Part shown: positions 24,322 through 33,214 of the stretch, in pieces | Position numbering within the stretch: position 1 is the stretch's first letter | Layout: every line of letters starts with the position of its first letter | NCBI RefSeq assembly: GCF_900312995.1 | Contig: NZ_ONZI01000006.1 | Span: 1-64,000, forward strand | Source of the DNA: Kushneria phyllosphaerae | GTDB taxonomy: Bacteria > Pseudomonadota > Gammaproteobacteria > Pseudomonadales > Halomonadaceae | Direction of reading: 5' to 3' | Length of the DNA stretch: 64,000 bases | The notes under the pieces: model-generated | What the model saw: the letters and a program-made list of their open reading frames with translations, nothing else | Database searches by the model: none | Told to the model about the DNA's origin: nothing | Made by a program: the position numbers and the translations under genes

Positions 24322-25376
24322 TGTTCAACCGGCTTGATCGCTACATCGCGCGCAATGTCCTCATGGGCATGCTGATCGTGCACCTCATTATTCTCGGTCT
24401 CGACTTCACCATCAGCTTTATCAACGACCTGGGGGATACCGAAGGCAACTACGGCACCCTGCAGGTATTGATGTATGGCGTGATTCGTCTGCCCTGGCGC
24501 TTTTACCAGTATGCGCCCGTAAGCGTTCTGATCGGCTCGCTGGTGGGGCTTGGCGCCATGGCCTCCAGCAATGAGCTGACCGTCATGCGTTCGGCCGGCT
24601 TTTCCCTTTGGCGTATTCTGATCGGGGTCATGAAGCCTCTGCTGATCGTGGTGCTGCTGGTCATGGCGGTGGGCGAATTTGCCGCCCCGCGTACCGAGAT
24701 GTTTGGTCAGGCATGGCGTACCGAACTTCAGGAAGGCAGTGCGGTGTCACGCAGTGGCGGGTGGCAGCGCGAGGGGGACAGCTTTTACCGCTTTGGCTCC
24801 ATTCGTGCAGACAATACGCTGCTGGATGTCAATCGCTTCCGCTATGACGATGGTCGGCTGGTGGAGGCCACTCATGCCTCGCGAGCCGTGCTTGATGGAG
24901 AGGACTGGACGCTGGAAGATGTGGACCGGACCCTGATCCAACAGGACAGCACAAGCTCGGAGCATCTTGACCGGCTGGCATGGGATACCTCGCTTGACCC
25001 CGAGCTGCTGCGACTGATCATCACCGACCGCGACAGCCAGTCGATCGGGGATCTCTGGCGTTACGGAAGCTATCTCAACGAGCAGGGCATCAGTGCCAAT
25101 GATACGTGGCTCTATTTCTGGCAGAAGGTGCTGCTGCCGCTGACGCTGGCCTCGCTGGTCATCATTGCAGCCTCGTTCATCTTTGGCCCGCTGAGAAGCG
25201 TCGCGGCAGGGTCGCGGGTGTTCTACGGCACGGTGGTCGGGCTGGTGTTCAAGTATGTGCAGGACCTGCTTGGCCCGGCTGCAACCATCTTCGGGTTCTC
25301 GCCGATCTGGGCCATTGTGGTACCCATGGGCGCATGTTTCGCTCTCGGGTTCTGGCTGTTGCGCCGCGCCGGCTGA
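24321..25376 (+). CDS. lptG: Lipopolysaccharide export permease LptG
   Basis: LptG (351 aa) is the partner of LptF in the LPS-extracting ABC transporter. Recognisable parts are the N-terminal LDRYIARNVLMGMLIV helix, the SNELTVMRSAGFSLWRI coupling region that contacts LptB, the periplasmic beta-jellyroll, and three C-terminal helices with FIFGPLRSVAAGSRVFYG. The ATG at 24321 overlaps the lptF stop. A terminator follows. Confidence 0.95.
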   Translation: MFNRLDRYIARNVLMGMLIVHLIILGLDFTISFINDLGDTEGNYGTLQVLMYGVIRLPWRFYQYAPVSVLIGSLVGLGAMASSNELTVMRSAGFSLWRILIGVMKPLLIVVLLVMAVGEFAAPRTEMFGQAWRTELQEGSAVSRSGGWQREGDSFYRFGSIRADNTLLDVNRFRYDDGRLVEATHASRAVLDGEDWTLEDVDRTLIQQDSTSSEHLDRLAWDTSLDPELLRLIITDRDSQSIGDLWRYGSYLNEQGISANDTWLYFWQKVLLPLTLASLVIIAASFIFGPLRSVAAGSRVFYGTVVGLVFKYVQDLLGPAATIFGFSPIWAIVVPMGACFALGFWLLRRAG

Positions 25377-25406
25377 CCCACCTGATGCATTCCCGCCTTT
25401 GACCTG

Positions 25407-25438
25407 CGCCCTGAAGTGATGACTTCGGGGCGTTTTTA
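25407..25438 (+). terminator. lptFG terminator
   Basis: CGCCCTGAAG, loop TGATGA and CTTCGGGGCG are followed by five T residues, about 30 bases after the lptG stop. Confidence 0.9.
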
Positions 25439-25585
25439 CAGGTCACTTTCGTTGGCGCTGAAGACGCTTTCGGCCCCTGCCTGTTGGACCAATATCCGTT
25501 TGTTGTGCTGTCCCGGCAGTGCCAGAGTAGAAGGTGCCGAGAGGTTCTTTCATCGACCGCTACCCTGATTCTCTGGAGGTGGACA

Positions 25586-27106
25586 ATGCAGTACGCCAGA
25601 CCCGGCAGTTCGGATGCCCTCGTACGTTTTCGCGAGCAGTACGACAACTTCATTGGCGGTGAGTGGTGCGCGCCGGCCGATGGCCGCTATATGGATAACG
25701 TGACGCCGGTCACCGGTGACGTGTTCTGCCGGGTGCCGCGCTCCGGCCCGGAAGACATCGATCGCGCCGTGAAGGCCGCTCAGAAGGCCGCGCCCGGCTG
25801 GGCGGCCACGGCGCCTGCAGAGCGCGCCGGCATCCTGCTCAAAATCGCCGACCGCATCGAGGACAACCTCGAGATGCTGGCCGTGGCGGAAACCTGGGAC
25901 AACGGCAAGCCAATCCGGGAGTGTCTGGCGGCCGATATTCCGCTGCTGGCGGATCACTTTCGCTACTTTGCCGGCTGTATCCGGGCGCAGGAGGGCGGCA
26001 TCAGTGAGATCGACAGCCAGACGGTGGCCTATCACTATCACGAACCCTATGGCGTCGTCGGTCAGATCATTCCCTGGAACTTTCCCCTGCTGATGGCCGG
26101 CTGGAAACTGGCGCCGGCGCTGGTGGCCGGCAACTGCTGCGTACTCAAGCCTGCCGAGCAGACCCCGGCCTCCATCTGCGTACTGCTGGAGCTGATCCAG
26201 GATCTGCTGCCGCCGGGCATTTTGAACGTGGTGCAGGGTATCGGGGAAGAGGCCGGCGAGGCGCTGGCCACCCATCCGGGGATCCAGAAGATTGCCTTTA
26301 CCGGCTCCACGCCCGTGGGCAGCCACATCATGTCGCGGGCTGCCGAGCGCATTATTCCGGCCACGCTGGAACTCGGTGGCAAGTCGCCCAACATCTACTT
26401 CGAGGATGTGCTCGATCACGGCGACGCCTATATCGACAAGTGCGTCGAAGGTCTGATGATGACCTTTCTCAACCAAGGCGAGGTCTGCACCTGTCCGTCC
26501 CGCGCGCTGATTCATGAGTCGGTGTACGACACGCTGATGGCGCGAGCCGTAGAGCGGGCCAAACGATTGAAGTCGGGCAATCCGCTGGATACCGAGACCG
26601 AAATGGGGGCTCAGGTCTCCAAAGAGCAGTTTGACAAGATTCTCTCCTATATGCAGATCGGCCGTGATGAAGGCGCCGAGCTGTTGCTGGGCGGTGAGCG
26701 GGCCTCGGTCGATCAGGACTATGCCAACGGTTTCTATGTGCAGCCCACGATCTTCAAGGGCCGCAATGACATGCGCATCTTTCAGGAGGAAATTTTTGGA
26801 CCGACGCTGTCCGTGACCACCTTCAGGACCGAGGAAGAGGCGCTGGCCATCGCCAATGACACCGAGTTCGGGCTGGGTGCAGGGCTCTGGACGCGAGACA
26901 TGAACCGTGCCTATCGCATGGGCCGTGCCATTCAGGCCGGCCGGGTGTGGACCAACTGCTATCACCAGTATCCGGCACATGCCGCGTTCGGGGGCTACAA
27001 GAAATCCGGTATCGGCCGTGAAACCCATCTGGCCATGCTGGGGAGCTATCAGCAGCTCAAGTGTCAGCTGATCTCCTACAGCGATGGCCCGGTCGGATTC
27101 TACTGA
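25586..27106 (+). CDS. NAD-dependent aldehyde dehydrogenase, ExaC/AldB-like
   Basis: This 506-residue enzyme oxidises an aldehyde, probably acetaldehyde or another short-chain aldehyde, to its acid. Landmarks are [19 protein letters not shown], the nucleotide loop [11 protein letters not shown], general base Glu in LELGGKSPN, and catalytic Cys in NQGEVCTC. Length and the start [13 protein letters not shown]... fit the ExaC/AcoD/AldB group. GGAGGTGGA precedes the ATG at 25586; an in-frame extension upstream is not supported. It stands alone between terminators, with no PQQ-alcohol-dehydrogenase genes adjacent, so its exact substrate is open. Confidence 0.92.
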   Translation: MQYARPGSSDALVRFREQYDNFIGGEWCAPADGRYMDNVTPVTGDVFCRVPRSGPEDIDRAVKAAQKAAPGWAATAPAERAGILLKIADRIEDNLEMLAVAETWDNGKPIRECLAADIPLLADHFRYFAGCIRAQEGGISEIDSQTVAYHYHEPYGVVGQIIPWNFPLLMAGWKLAPALVAGNCCVLKPAEQTPASICVLLELIQDLLPPGILNVVQGIGEEAGEALATHPGIQKIAFTGSTPVGSHIMSRAAERIIPATLELGGKSPNIYFEDVLDHGDAYIDKCVEGLMMTFLNQGEVCTCPSRALIHESVYDTLMARAVERAKRLKSGNPLDTETEMGAQVSKEQFDKILSYMQIGRDEGAELLLGGERASVDQDYANGFYVQPTIFKGRNDMRIFQEEIFGPTLSVTTFRTEEEALAIANDTEFGLGAGLWTRDMNRAYRMGRAIQAGRVWTNCYHQYPAHAAFGGYKKSGIGRETHLAMLGSYQQLKCQLISYSDGPVGFY

Positions 27107-27126
27107 AGTCGACCTTCGGGTATCAG

Positions 27127-27153
27127 AGAGCGACTTCGGTCGCTCTTTTTTTA
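27127..27153 (+). terminator. Aldehyde dehydrogenase terminator
   Basis: AGAGCGAC, tetraloop TTCG and GTCGCTCT are followed by seven T residues; a textbook intrinsic terminator. Confidence 0.94.
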
Positions 27154-27173
27154 TGCCGCCATCACCTTTGAGG

Positions 27174-27202
27174 TTGACGCGAATGAAAATGTTTCGCATA
27201 TT
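27174..27202 (+). promoter_or_regulatory. Promoter of bfd
   Basis: TTGACG, a 17-base spacer and CATATT make a good sigma-70 promoter about 55 bases upstream of the bfd ATG. Confidence 0.7.
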
Positions 27203-27222
27203 GCGCCAATGCAATCTCTTAT

Positions 27223-27237
27223 GAGAATCATTTGTAT
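27223..27237. promoter_or_regulatory. Possible Fur box upstream of bfd
   Basis: TGAGAATCATTTGTA matches the 7-1-7 Fur consensus TGATAATNATTATCA at about 10 of 14 defined positions. It lies just downstream of the inferred bfd transcription start, where Fur could block RNA polymerase. The match is partial. Confidence 0.45.
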
Positions 27238-27258
27238 TCTCTTGTGGCGGGGGTCTCC

Positions 27259-27486
27259 ATGTTTGTATGCATGTGCAAGAAGGTCACGGACGGACAGTTG
27301 AAGCAGGCAGTGGCGCTGGGTGCCTCGAGCTGGGAAGACGTTTCCCGCATGACCCGGTGTTCCACCCAGTGCGGCAAATGCACCTGTCTGGCACAGGAAA
27401 TCGTCGATGAAGCCCTTCTCGAGCGACATGTCTCACAGCACATCCCGGCTCGCTACTTTGAAGAGCTTGCCTACGCTGCACGCTAA
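27259..27486 (+). CDS. bfd: Bacterioferritin-associated ferredoxin
   Basis: Bfd (75 aa) is a 2Fe-2S protein that docks on bacterioferritin and passes electrons to release stored iron when iron is scarce. The N-terminus MFVCMCKKVTDGQLKQAV and Cys residues 4, 6, 38 and 41 (CMC and CSTQCGKC) are diagnostic; C34 and C43 are extra. The ATG at 27259 gives the family-standard start. The gene precedes bfr, its protein partner, with a weak terminator between them. A promoter and possible Fur box lie upstream. Confidence 0.95.
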   Translation: MFVCMCKKVTDGQLKQAVALGASSWEDVSRMTRCSTQCGKCTCLAQEIVDEALLERHVSQHIPARYFEELAYAAR

Positions 27487-27551
27487 GGGCAGTGCCTGCC
27501 TGAAAGGGATTGGTTTTTAACTGCTAACCGTTTGAATTGTCTTATGATAAT

Positions 27552-27573
27552 GGCTCGCATTGAGCCTTTTTTT
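27552..27573 (+). terminator. bfd terminator
   Basis: A short stem GGCTC, loop GCATT and GAGCC is followed by seven T residues. The stem is only five or six pairs, so termination may be partial and allow read-through to bfr. Confidence 0.68.
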
Positions 27574-27674
27574 ACGTCTTTGTGGTCGAAATTCACGTGC
27601 GTTTGGAGGATACTGCCACCACAGGCGGACGCAGGATTCGGCGACCGCCATGACCACTGATGGCGGAGAAGCAC

Positions 27675-28178
27675 ATGAAAGGCGATCCTCAGGTTATCGA
27701 GCACCTCAATAAAATCCTTGGCAACGAGCTCATTGCCATCAACCAGTACTTCCTGCATGCCCGCATGTATCGCAACTGGGGCCTGCACGGTCTGGGCGAT
27801 TGGGAATACAAGGAATCCATTGAAGAGATGCAGCACGCCGATATTCTGATCGAGCGCATTCTGTTTCTCGACGGCCTGCCCAATCTGCAGGATCTGGGCA
27901 AGCTGCACATTGGCGAGCACGTTCAGGAAATGCTGGAATGCGATCTGCGCATCGAGCACGACGGTCGTGATGACCTGATCAAGGCCATTCGCCACTGCGA
28001 ATCCGTCGCCGATTATCCGAGCAGCGAAATGCTCAAGAAGATCCTGGCCGAAGAAGAAGAGCACATCGATATTATCGAAACCGAGCTTCACCTGCTTGAG
28101 CAGGTCGGTCTGGAAAATTACAAGCAGCGCCAGATGCGTCCGGCCAACGAGCGTGAAGAGGGCGAAACGGCGACCTGA
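27675..28178 (+). CDS. bfr: Bacterioferritin
   Basis: Bfr (167 aa) assembles into a 24-subunit haem-containing iron store. The ferroxidase ligands are E18, E51, H54, E94, E127 and H130, and the haem ligand is M52 (EEMQHAD), all at canonical positions when the ATG at 27675 is used. GGAG lies upstream of this start; the in-frame ATG at 27660 would add five residues not seen in the family. It works with the Bfd protein encoded just upstream. Confidence 0.96.
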   Translation: MKGDPQVIEHLNKILGNELIAINQYFLHARMYRNWGLHGLGDWEYKESIEEMQHADILIERILFLDGLPNLQDLGKLHIGEHVQEMLECDLRIEHDGRDDLIKAIRHCESVADYPSSEMLKKILAEEEEHIDIIETELHLLEQVGLENYKQRQMRPANEREEGETAT

Positions 28179-28201
28179 TCCGGTCGCTGCCTCGCATGCT
28201 C

Positions 28202-28239
28202 ATGACAGCGGGCCGCCCTTTGGGGCGGCCCGCGGTCAT
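28202..28239. repeat. Strong inverted repeat between bfr and the DUF1653 gene
   Basis: ATGAC, a one-base bulge, then GCGGGCCGCC pairs with GGCGGCCCGC followed by GTCAT. It lies between convergent genes and probably ends or protects both transcripts, though no long T-run follows on either strand. Confidence 0.65.
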
Positions 28240-28261
28240 TTGGGGCTTGAGCTGACAGCCG

Positions 28262-28495
28262 TTAGAAGTGTCGGATCAGCGAAAAGCGGGCCACCGGTTC
28301 CCCGTCGATCTCGACGTTTTCACGAAACATCGCCAGCGGTCTAACCCAGAGGCCGAACTCGCCGTAAAGCGCGCGATAGACCACCAGCGGCTCTTCGGTC
28401 TCGCTGTGATGCGCCACACCCAGCACCTCATAATCGCTGCCCTTGTAGTGTCGATAGACGCCGGGGGGCACGGCGTGTTCGTTTTCTCGTTTCAT
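28262..28495 (-). CDS. DUF1653-family protein
   Basis: This 77-residue protein shows the DUF1653 pattern: PPGVYRHYKGSDYEVLGVAHHSETEEPLVVYR split over two beta strands, then LWVRPLAMFRENV and FSLI near the end. The fold is small and beta-rich; no biochemical role is known to me. Its ATG overlaps the tcdA stop by four bases (ATGA), so it is the last gene of a translationally coupled truC-tcdA-DUF1653 operon. That context hints at a role around tRNA modification, which is inference. Confidence 0.85.
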   Translation of the reverse strand: MKRENEHAVPPGVYRHYKGSDYEVLGVAHHSETEEPLVVYRALYGEFGLWVRPLAMFRENVEIDGEPVARFSLIRHF

Positions 28496-29370
28496 GCAGG
28501 CTCCTGAGCGGTAGATTCAGCATCATCATCGGCGCTGTCGGACTCGAGACCGGTCCGGATCAGACGCTCAATGGCGTGGCTTACGGCGGCAAAGCCAAAG
28601 GCGCCAGTCACGAAGGTGGCAGAGCCATAGCCGGCGCTGCACCCGAGTTTCAGGGTCTCCCCATCGTTTGGTCGGGTATTGCACACCTCACCGGCGCCAT
28701 CCGGATAGCGGCGCTGTTCGGGAGAGTAGACGCAGGCCACCGAAAATCGGCGTTTGGGATTGCGGCTGAAACCGTATTCCCGTCGCAGCCGACTGCGTAC
28801 CTTCGAGAGCAGCGGGTCGTGCTCGGTACGAGTGAGATCGGCGGTCGTGATGCGGGTCGGGTCGGTCAGGCCGCCGGCGCCACCGGTGACGGTCAGGCCA
28901 ATTTTGCGGCGTTTGCAGTGGTTGATCAGGGCACACTTGGCACCCACGTGATCAATGGCATCGATCACGTGATCGGTATCTTCCGGCAGCATGCGCTCGA
29001 TGTTGTCCGGCGTGATAAAGCCCGAGATGGCCTCGACCTGCACCCACGGGTTGATCAAACGACAGCGTTCGGCCATCACCTCGACCTTCGGGCGGCCAAT
29101 CGTGCCATCAAGGGCATGCAGCTGGCGGTTAATATTGGTCGTGCAGACATCGTCCAGGTCGATCAGGCTGATGCGCTCAAACCCTGAGCGCGCCAGCGCC
29201 TCGACGCTCCAGCTGCCCACACCGCCGATGCCGATGACCACCACATGGGCACGGCGCAGACGCTCGATGCCCGTGTGACCATACAAACGGCGCATGCCGT
29301 CAAAGCGTGCGGCGAAATCTGCCTCGTGACGGGCAGCGTCCAGTCGCTCGGCGCTGGCTGAATCGCTCAT
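28492..29370 (-). CDS. tcdA: tRNA threonylcarbamoyladenosine dehydratase
   Basis: TcdA (292 aa, also called CsdL) is an E1-like ATP-dependent enzyme that cyclises t6A37 of tRNAs to ct6A. The adenylation domain shows VIGIGGVGSWSVEALARSG, LIDLDDVCTTNINRQ and the DAIDHVGAK region. The C-terminal part with GCSAGYGSATFVTGAFG is family typical. Start at 29370 (MSDSASAERL); a 20-residue upstream extension is not supported. It overlaps the truC stop and the DUF1653 start by four bases each. TsaC, needed to make its t6A substrate, is encoded elsewhere in the window (42657-43232). Confidence 0.94.
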   Translation of the reverse strand: MSDSASAERLDAARHEADFAARFDGMRRLYGHTGIERLRRAHVVVIGIGGVGSWSVEALARSGFERISLIDLDDVCTTNINRQLHALDGTIGRPKVEVMAERCRLINPWVQVEAISGFITPDNIERMLPEDTDHVIDAIDHVGAKCALINHCKRRKIGLTVTGGAGGLTDPTRITTADLTRTEHDPLLSKVRSRLRREYGFSRNPKRRFSVACVYSPEQRRYPDGAGEVCNTRPNDGETLKLGCSAGYGSATFVTGAFGFAAVSHAIERLIRTGLESDSADDDAESTAQEPA

Positions 29371-30185
29371 GATGCGGCGTCTCTCCTGTCGGACGTGTCG
29401 GGCGCGTTGCTCTGAGTATTGTCCTGCCACTGAACCTGATTGACCGGACAGTGACCGGCCCAGCCGAATCGATGCATCAGCGCGGCCATGTCTTCTTCAA
29501 CGGCGGCGCTCACACTGAGCGTCTGCTCATGGGCGGGATGATAAAACTTGAGCATGACGGCGGCCAGCAGCAGCCGGCCGGCGTCGAAGTTGTCGCGAAA
29601 AAAGCGGTTATGAATGCCCTTGCCGTGTCGGGCGTCACCAATGATGGGATAGCCGCCGCGACTCAGGTGGCGACGAATCTGGTGGCGCCGCCCGGTGGTT
29701 GGCGTGACCGACATCAGTGAATAGCGACTGGTCGGGTAGCGGTCGATGGCGACCGGCAGCTCGACGCTATCAAGGCGTCGGACATGAGTTTCAGCGGCCA
29801 TGGCCGGCATTTCGGCCTTGGGGCGCTTGCCGTCTTCCTCGCGCAGGGCCCAGTCATAGGTCGCCTGTTCGGGGCCGATGCCACGCACGATGGCCAGATA
29901 GCGTTTTTGTACCTTTTGATCCTGAAACTGATGGCCCAGCGCCGTGGCCATCTCGGGCGTCAGGGCAAAGATCATCGCGCCCGAGGTCGGGCGGTCCAGT
30001 CGATGCGCCGGATAGACATGCTGGCCCAGCTGGTTGCGCAGTGCCTGCAGCATGATGATCGGTGCGTGCCGGTCCAGCGCGCTGCGGTGTACCAGCGCGC
30101 CGGAAGGCTTGTGGACGATCACCAGGTGATCATCACGATAAATAACGGGGATGGGCGTGGTCATGGAAACGTCGTGGTCGGGCAT
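29367..30185 (-). CDS. truC: tRNA pseudouridine(65) synthase TruC-like
   Basis: This 272-residue RluA-family pseudouridine synthase has the catalytic Asp in AHRLDRPTSG near residue 63 and the RYLAIVRG and TGRRHQIRRHL motifs. Similarity of IYRDDHLVIVHKPSGALVHR and the lack of an S4 domain fit TruC, which modifies U65 of tRNAs. The C-terminus has a non-conserved tail. The start is uncertain: ATG at 30185 or at 30164, neither with a clear ribosome-binding site. It is the first gene of the truC-tcdA-DUF1653 operon. Confidence 0.88.
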   Translation of the reverse strand: MPDHDVSMTTPIPVIYRDDHLVIVHKPSGALVHRSALDRHAPIIMLQALRNQLGQHVYPAHRLDRPTSGAMIFALTPEMATALGHQFQDQKVQKRYLAIVRGIGPEQATYDWALREEDGKRPKAEMPAMAAETHVRRLDSVELPVAIDRYPTSRYSLMSVTPTTGRRHQIRRHLSRGGYPIIGDARHGKGIHNRFFRDNFDAGRLLLAAVMLKFYHPAHEQTLSVSAAVEEDMAALMHRFGWAGHCPVNQVQWQDNTQSNAPDTSDRRDAAS

Positions 30186-30338
30186 CAGGCGCTATTGTCG
30201 GCAATTGGGTGTCCCGATGTACAGGGGCAGGATGGCGCAGGGAAAGGACTCTGCTAAAATCCCTGCGCCATCGACGTTGCCCCGTCGGCGCTCTTTGGGA
30301 TGACATTGCCCGGGCGGCATCTTCATGAGGAAAGACAC

Positions 30339-31067
30339 ATGGCTCACCTGGTCGTTCTCACTGGCGCCGGCATCAGCGCTGAAAGCGGTATCAAAACCTT
30401 CCGCGATGGCGACGGCCTCTGGGAGAATCATCACGTCGAGGATGTGGCCACGCCCGAGGGCTGGGCGCGCGACCCTCACACCGTGCTGCGCTTTTACAAC
30501 GAGCGCCGCGCTCAGGTGCGGGCGGCATCTCCCAATGCCGCTCATCTGGCGCTGGCCGAGCTCGAAAAACACTTTCGGGTCAGCATCATCACCCAGAACA
30601 TTGATGATCTGCACGAGCGTGCTGGCTCGCGCGATGTGCTGCACCTGCACGGCGAGCTTTTAAAGGCGCGCTCCAGCCGCGATTCAAGGCTGGTCTATCG
30701 ACTCGATGGCGACGAGACGATCGAAATGGGGGACTGTTGCGACAACGGCGATCAGCTGCGCCCGCATGTGGTCTGGTTTGGTGAAAACGTGCCGCTATAT
30801 GCCACCGCCTGCGATCTCGTGGCGGATGCCGATCTTTTGCTGGTTGTGGGCACTTCGCTTGCCGTGACGCCGGCCTCGATGCTGATGGACGAAGCGCCTC
30901 TGGCGGCTCCGCGTGTACTGGTCGATCCCGGTGCCCGTGAGCTGGCAGGCCAGGGTGTTGTGGCGCTGGCCACCAGTGCTACCGATGGGGTCTGTCGTCT
31001 GCGCGACTTCTGGTCACAACATGGCCGTCTGCTCAAGCCCGACCCTGACATGCTGCTGACTTCTTAA
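30339..31067 (+). CDS. cobB: NAD-dependent protein deacylase (sirtuin) with reduced zinc site
   Basis: This 242-residue sirtuin removes acyl groups from lysines using NAD. Visible are GAGISAESGIKTFR at 9-22, TQNIDDLHERAG at 85-96, catalytic H104 (LHLHGE) and VGTSLAVTPAS. The Tyr53-x-x-Arg56 pair (FYNER) marks class III desuccinylase-type sirtuins. The structural zinc site is reduced: no Cys is present where the first pair is expected (ARSSRDSRL), and the second is CC (133-134). GAGGAAAG precedes the ATG at 30339. The gene is monocistronic. Confidence 0.9.
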   Translation: MAHLVVLTGAGISAESGIKTFRDGDGLWENHHVEDVATPEGWARDPHTVLRFYNERRAQVRAASPNAAHLALAELEKHFRVSIITQNIDDLHERAGSRDVLHLHGELLKARSSRDSRLVYRLDGDETIEMGDCCDNGDQLRPHVVWFGENVPLYATACDLVADADLLLVVGTSLAVTPASMLMDEAPLAAPRVLVDPGARELAGQGVVALATSATDGVCRLRDFWSQHGRLLKPDPDMLLTS

Positions 31068-31162
31068 GGCTCTGATCGAGCCATGGGAGACAGCGGTTTA
31101 TCACGAGCGCTTTCCATGATTGGACAAGTGCATCCTGTCATCGCTACCAGATAGATACCTTC

Positions 31163-32101
31163 ATGTTTGAGCAGATCAATCGATTTTTCCCTTTATGGGC
31201 TCTGGGCGCGGCCCTGCTGGCCGCGCTTTTCCCCGATACGCTGGTCTCCTTCAAGGCCTGGGTGCCGCCGCTTCTGGCCCTGATCATGTTCACGATGGGG
31301 CTGACACTGTCGCGTCACGATTTTGCTCGCGTGGCGCGCTCGCCGCGTGCGGTCATGATCGGGATTGGCCTTCAATACGCCCTGATGCCTGCCGCCGCCT
31401 TTGCCATCTCGCATCTGCTGGGGCTGGCCCCCGAACTGGCTGTCGGCATGATGCTGGTCGGGGCCACCTCGGGCGGTACGGCTTCCAACGTCATGACCTG
31501 GCTTGCCGGCGGCAATGTGGCGCTCTCCATCAGCATGACGCTGATCTCGACGCTGTTATCAATTGTCATGACGCCTCTGCTGGTCTGGCTCTGGATGGGC
31601 GCCAGCATTGATGTGCCCGTGGGTGGCATGCTCTGGAGCATCGCCAAACTCGTGATCGTGCCGATTGTGCTTGGGACGGTGGTGAATCACTTCATGGCCA
31701 CGACCATCCGGCGCATTGAGCCGGCACTGGCGACCATTGCCATGGCCGCGATCGTGACGATCATTGCCATTGTGGTGGCACTTAACGCCGGACGTCTGGC
31801 TACTCTTGGCCCCGTCATTGCGCTGGCGGTGGTGCTGCATAACGGCTGTGGATTGATCGGTGGTTTCTGGCTGTCGCGGCTGGCAGGGCTCAACGAGCGC
31901 GACTGTCGCGCCGTGGCGATCGAGGTCGGCATGCAGAACTCGGGGCTGGCCGTATCGCTGGCCACCAAGTTCTTCCCGGCCGCGGCGGCCCTTCCCGGGG
32001 CGCTCTTTTCGGTCTGGCACAACATCTCCGGCTCGATTCTGGCCGCCTACTGGAAAAAACGCCCCGCAGCGCCGGTCAATGATGAGTCCGTCACCTCATG
32101 A
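31163..32101 (+). CDS. Bile acid:sodium symporter family transporter
   Basis: This 312-residue protein with nine or ten membrane helices belongs to the BASS family, judged by FTMGLTLSRHDFARV near residue 43, GATSGGTASNVMTWLAGGN in the helix-crossing substrate site, and VGMQNSGLAVSLATKFF. Homologues such as PanS carry keto-pantoate or other organic acids with sodium; the substrate here is not known. Its stop overlaps the tapT start by four bases (ATGA), so the two are co-translated. Confidence 0.9.
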   Translation: MFEQINRFFPLWALGAALLAALFPDTLVSFKAWVPPLLALIMFTMGLTLSRHDFARVARSPRAVMIGIGLQYALMPAAAFAISHLLGLAPELAVGMMLVGATSGGTASNVMTWLAGGNVALSISMTLISTLLSIVMTPLLVWLWMGASIDVPVGGMLWSIAKLVIVPIVLGTVVNHFMATTIRRIEPALATIAMAAIVTIIAIVVALNAGRLATLGPVIALAVVLHNGCGLIGGFWLSRLAGLNERDCRAVAIEVGMQNSGLAVSLATKFFPAAAALPGALFSVWHNISGSILAAYWKKRPAAPVNDESVTS

Positions 32102-32811
32102 GCCACGGTCATGATCCTCAGGCGCCGCGCAAGCCGTTCAACGCGCGCGGCAGCCTGGTCAAGCGCTGCGAAAGTTGCCGCATGCCAGGACTGCACTGCA
32201 TCTGTGACTATCGTCTGCAGGTGACCACCCGGGCGCAGTTCTGGCTGATCACGCATCGAATCGAGCATTACAAGCCGACCAATACCGGGCGTTTGATCGG
32301 TGACTGCATCGCCAACACCCGGGTATTTGAGTGGTCGAGAACCGAACCGGACCCGACGCTGCTGGCCGCACTTGCGGACCCGCGCTTTGCGCCCTGTCTG
32401 GTCTTTCCCGACGATCAGGAAGACTATCGCCACCGGGTGGTGGACATGACACACGCCTGTGACACGTCGCGCATTCCGGTCTTTATCCTGCTCGATGGGA
32501 CCTGGCGACAGGCGCGGCGGATGTTTCGCAAGAGCGACTATCTTGACGAGCTGCCCATCGTGGCCCTGCATACCGATCGTCTGACCCGCTATCGGCTGAG
32601 AAAGCCGGCCAGTCCCGAGCATCTGTGTACGGCCGAGGTGGCGGCCGAACTGCTGCGCCATTCGGGCGACGAGCGGGGCGCGCAGGTGCTCGATGACTAC
32701 TTTACGGTGTTCAACGAACAGTACGCCGCGGCCCGCCGCGATGCCGGCACGCCTCATCAGTCCGAGGCTGCGCGGCGGCTTCTGGACAAGCGGCGCGCGC
32801 AGTCGGCCTGA
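32098..32811 (+). CDS. tapT: tRNA-uridine aminocarboxypropyltransferase (DTW domain)
   Basis: This 237-residue DTW-domain protein has the N-terminal zinc-type cluster CESCRMPGLHCIC (about residues 24-36) and the signature DGTWRQARRM around 133-142. HRIEHYKPTNTGRL is family typical. E. coli TapT (YfiP) makes acp3U at position 47 of tRNAs from S-adenosylmethionine. The gene overlaps the preceding transporter gene by four bases; a functional link between them is not obvious. Confidence 0.87.
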   Translation: MSHGHDPQAPRKPFNARGSLVKRCESCRMPGLHCICDYRLQVTTRAQFWLITHRIEHYKPTNTGRLIGDCIANTRVFEWSRTEPDPTLLAALADPRFAPCLVFPDDQEDYRHRVVDMTHACDTSRIPVFILLDGTWRQARRMFRKSDYLDELPIVALHTDRLTRYRLRKPASPEHLCTAEVAAELLRHSGDERGAQVLDDYFTVFNEQYAAARRDAGTPHQSEAARRLLDKRRAQSA

Positions 32812-32853
32812 GCCGTCTATTCTTGGAGCGCACGTTCACGACAGGAGAGGGAT

Positions 32854-33141
32854 ATGACGCTTGGAATTCTGGCCACCATTGAGGCCAAATCGGGTGAGGA
32901 AGCACGCGTCGAGGCCGAACTGACCAAAATCGTGGCACCTTCCAGAAAAGATGACGGCTGTCTGCTGTATACCCTGACGCGCGACGCTCAGCAGCCGTCT
33001 CGCTTTATCATGGTCGAGCAGTGGCGTGACCGCGAAGCCCTTGATGCCCATATTGCCACCGAGCACTACAAGCAGATGGCGCAGACGCTTGAAAACGCCA
33101 TCGAGCAGATGGAAGTACGCGAGTACGACGTCCTGACCTGA
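32854..33141 (+). CDS. Antibiotic-biosynthesis-monooxygenase-domain protein
   Basis: This 95-residue protein has a single ferredoxin-like ABM domain: ILATIEAKSGEEARVEAEL, the central GCLLYTLTRD strand and MVEQWRDREALDAH, ending with a conserved HIATEHYKQM helix. It resembles YgiN-like putative quinol monooxygenases, which are small cytosolic dimers. The substrate is unknown. GGAGAGGG precedes the ATG, and a terminator follows. Confidence 0.86.
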   Translation: MTLGILATIEAKSGEEARVEAELTKIVAPSRKDDGCLLYTLTRDAQQPSRFIMVEQWRDREALDAHIATEHYKQMAQTLENAIEQMEVREYDVLT

Positions 33142-33165
33142 TGTTCCAGGATTGATCGGACCCTT

Positions 33166-33197
33166 GAGCGCCGTGACCCTGTCACGGCGCTTTTTTA
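33166..33197 (+). terminator. Terminator after the ABM-domain gene
   Basis: GCGCCGTGAC, loop CCT and GTCACGGCGC are followed by six T residues. It lies between convergent genes. Confidence 0.92.
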
Positions 33198-33214
33198 TCA
33201 GTACACTTTCCTGA

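Noticed and set aside
25550..27214. A 554-codon open frame on the minus strand opposite the aldehyde dehydrogenase gene
   Set aside because: The plus-strand enzyme is complete with catalytic residues and a terminator; the antisense frame is a compositional shadow.
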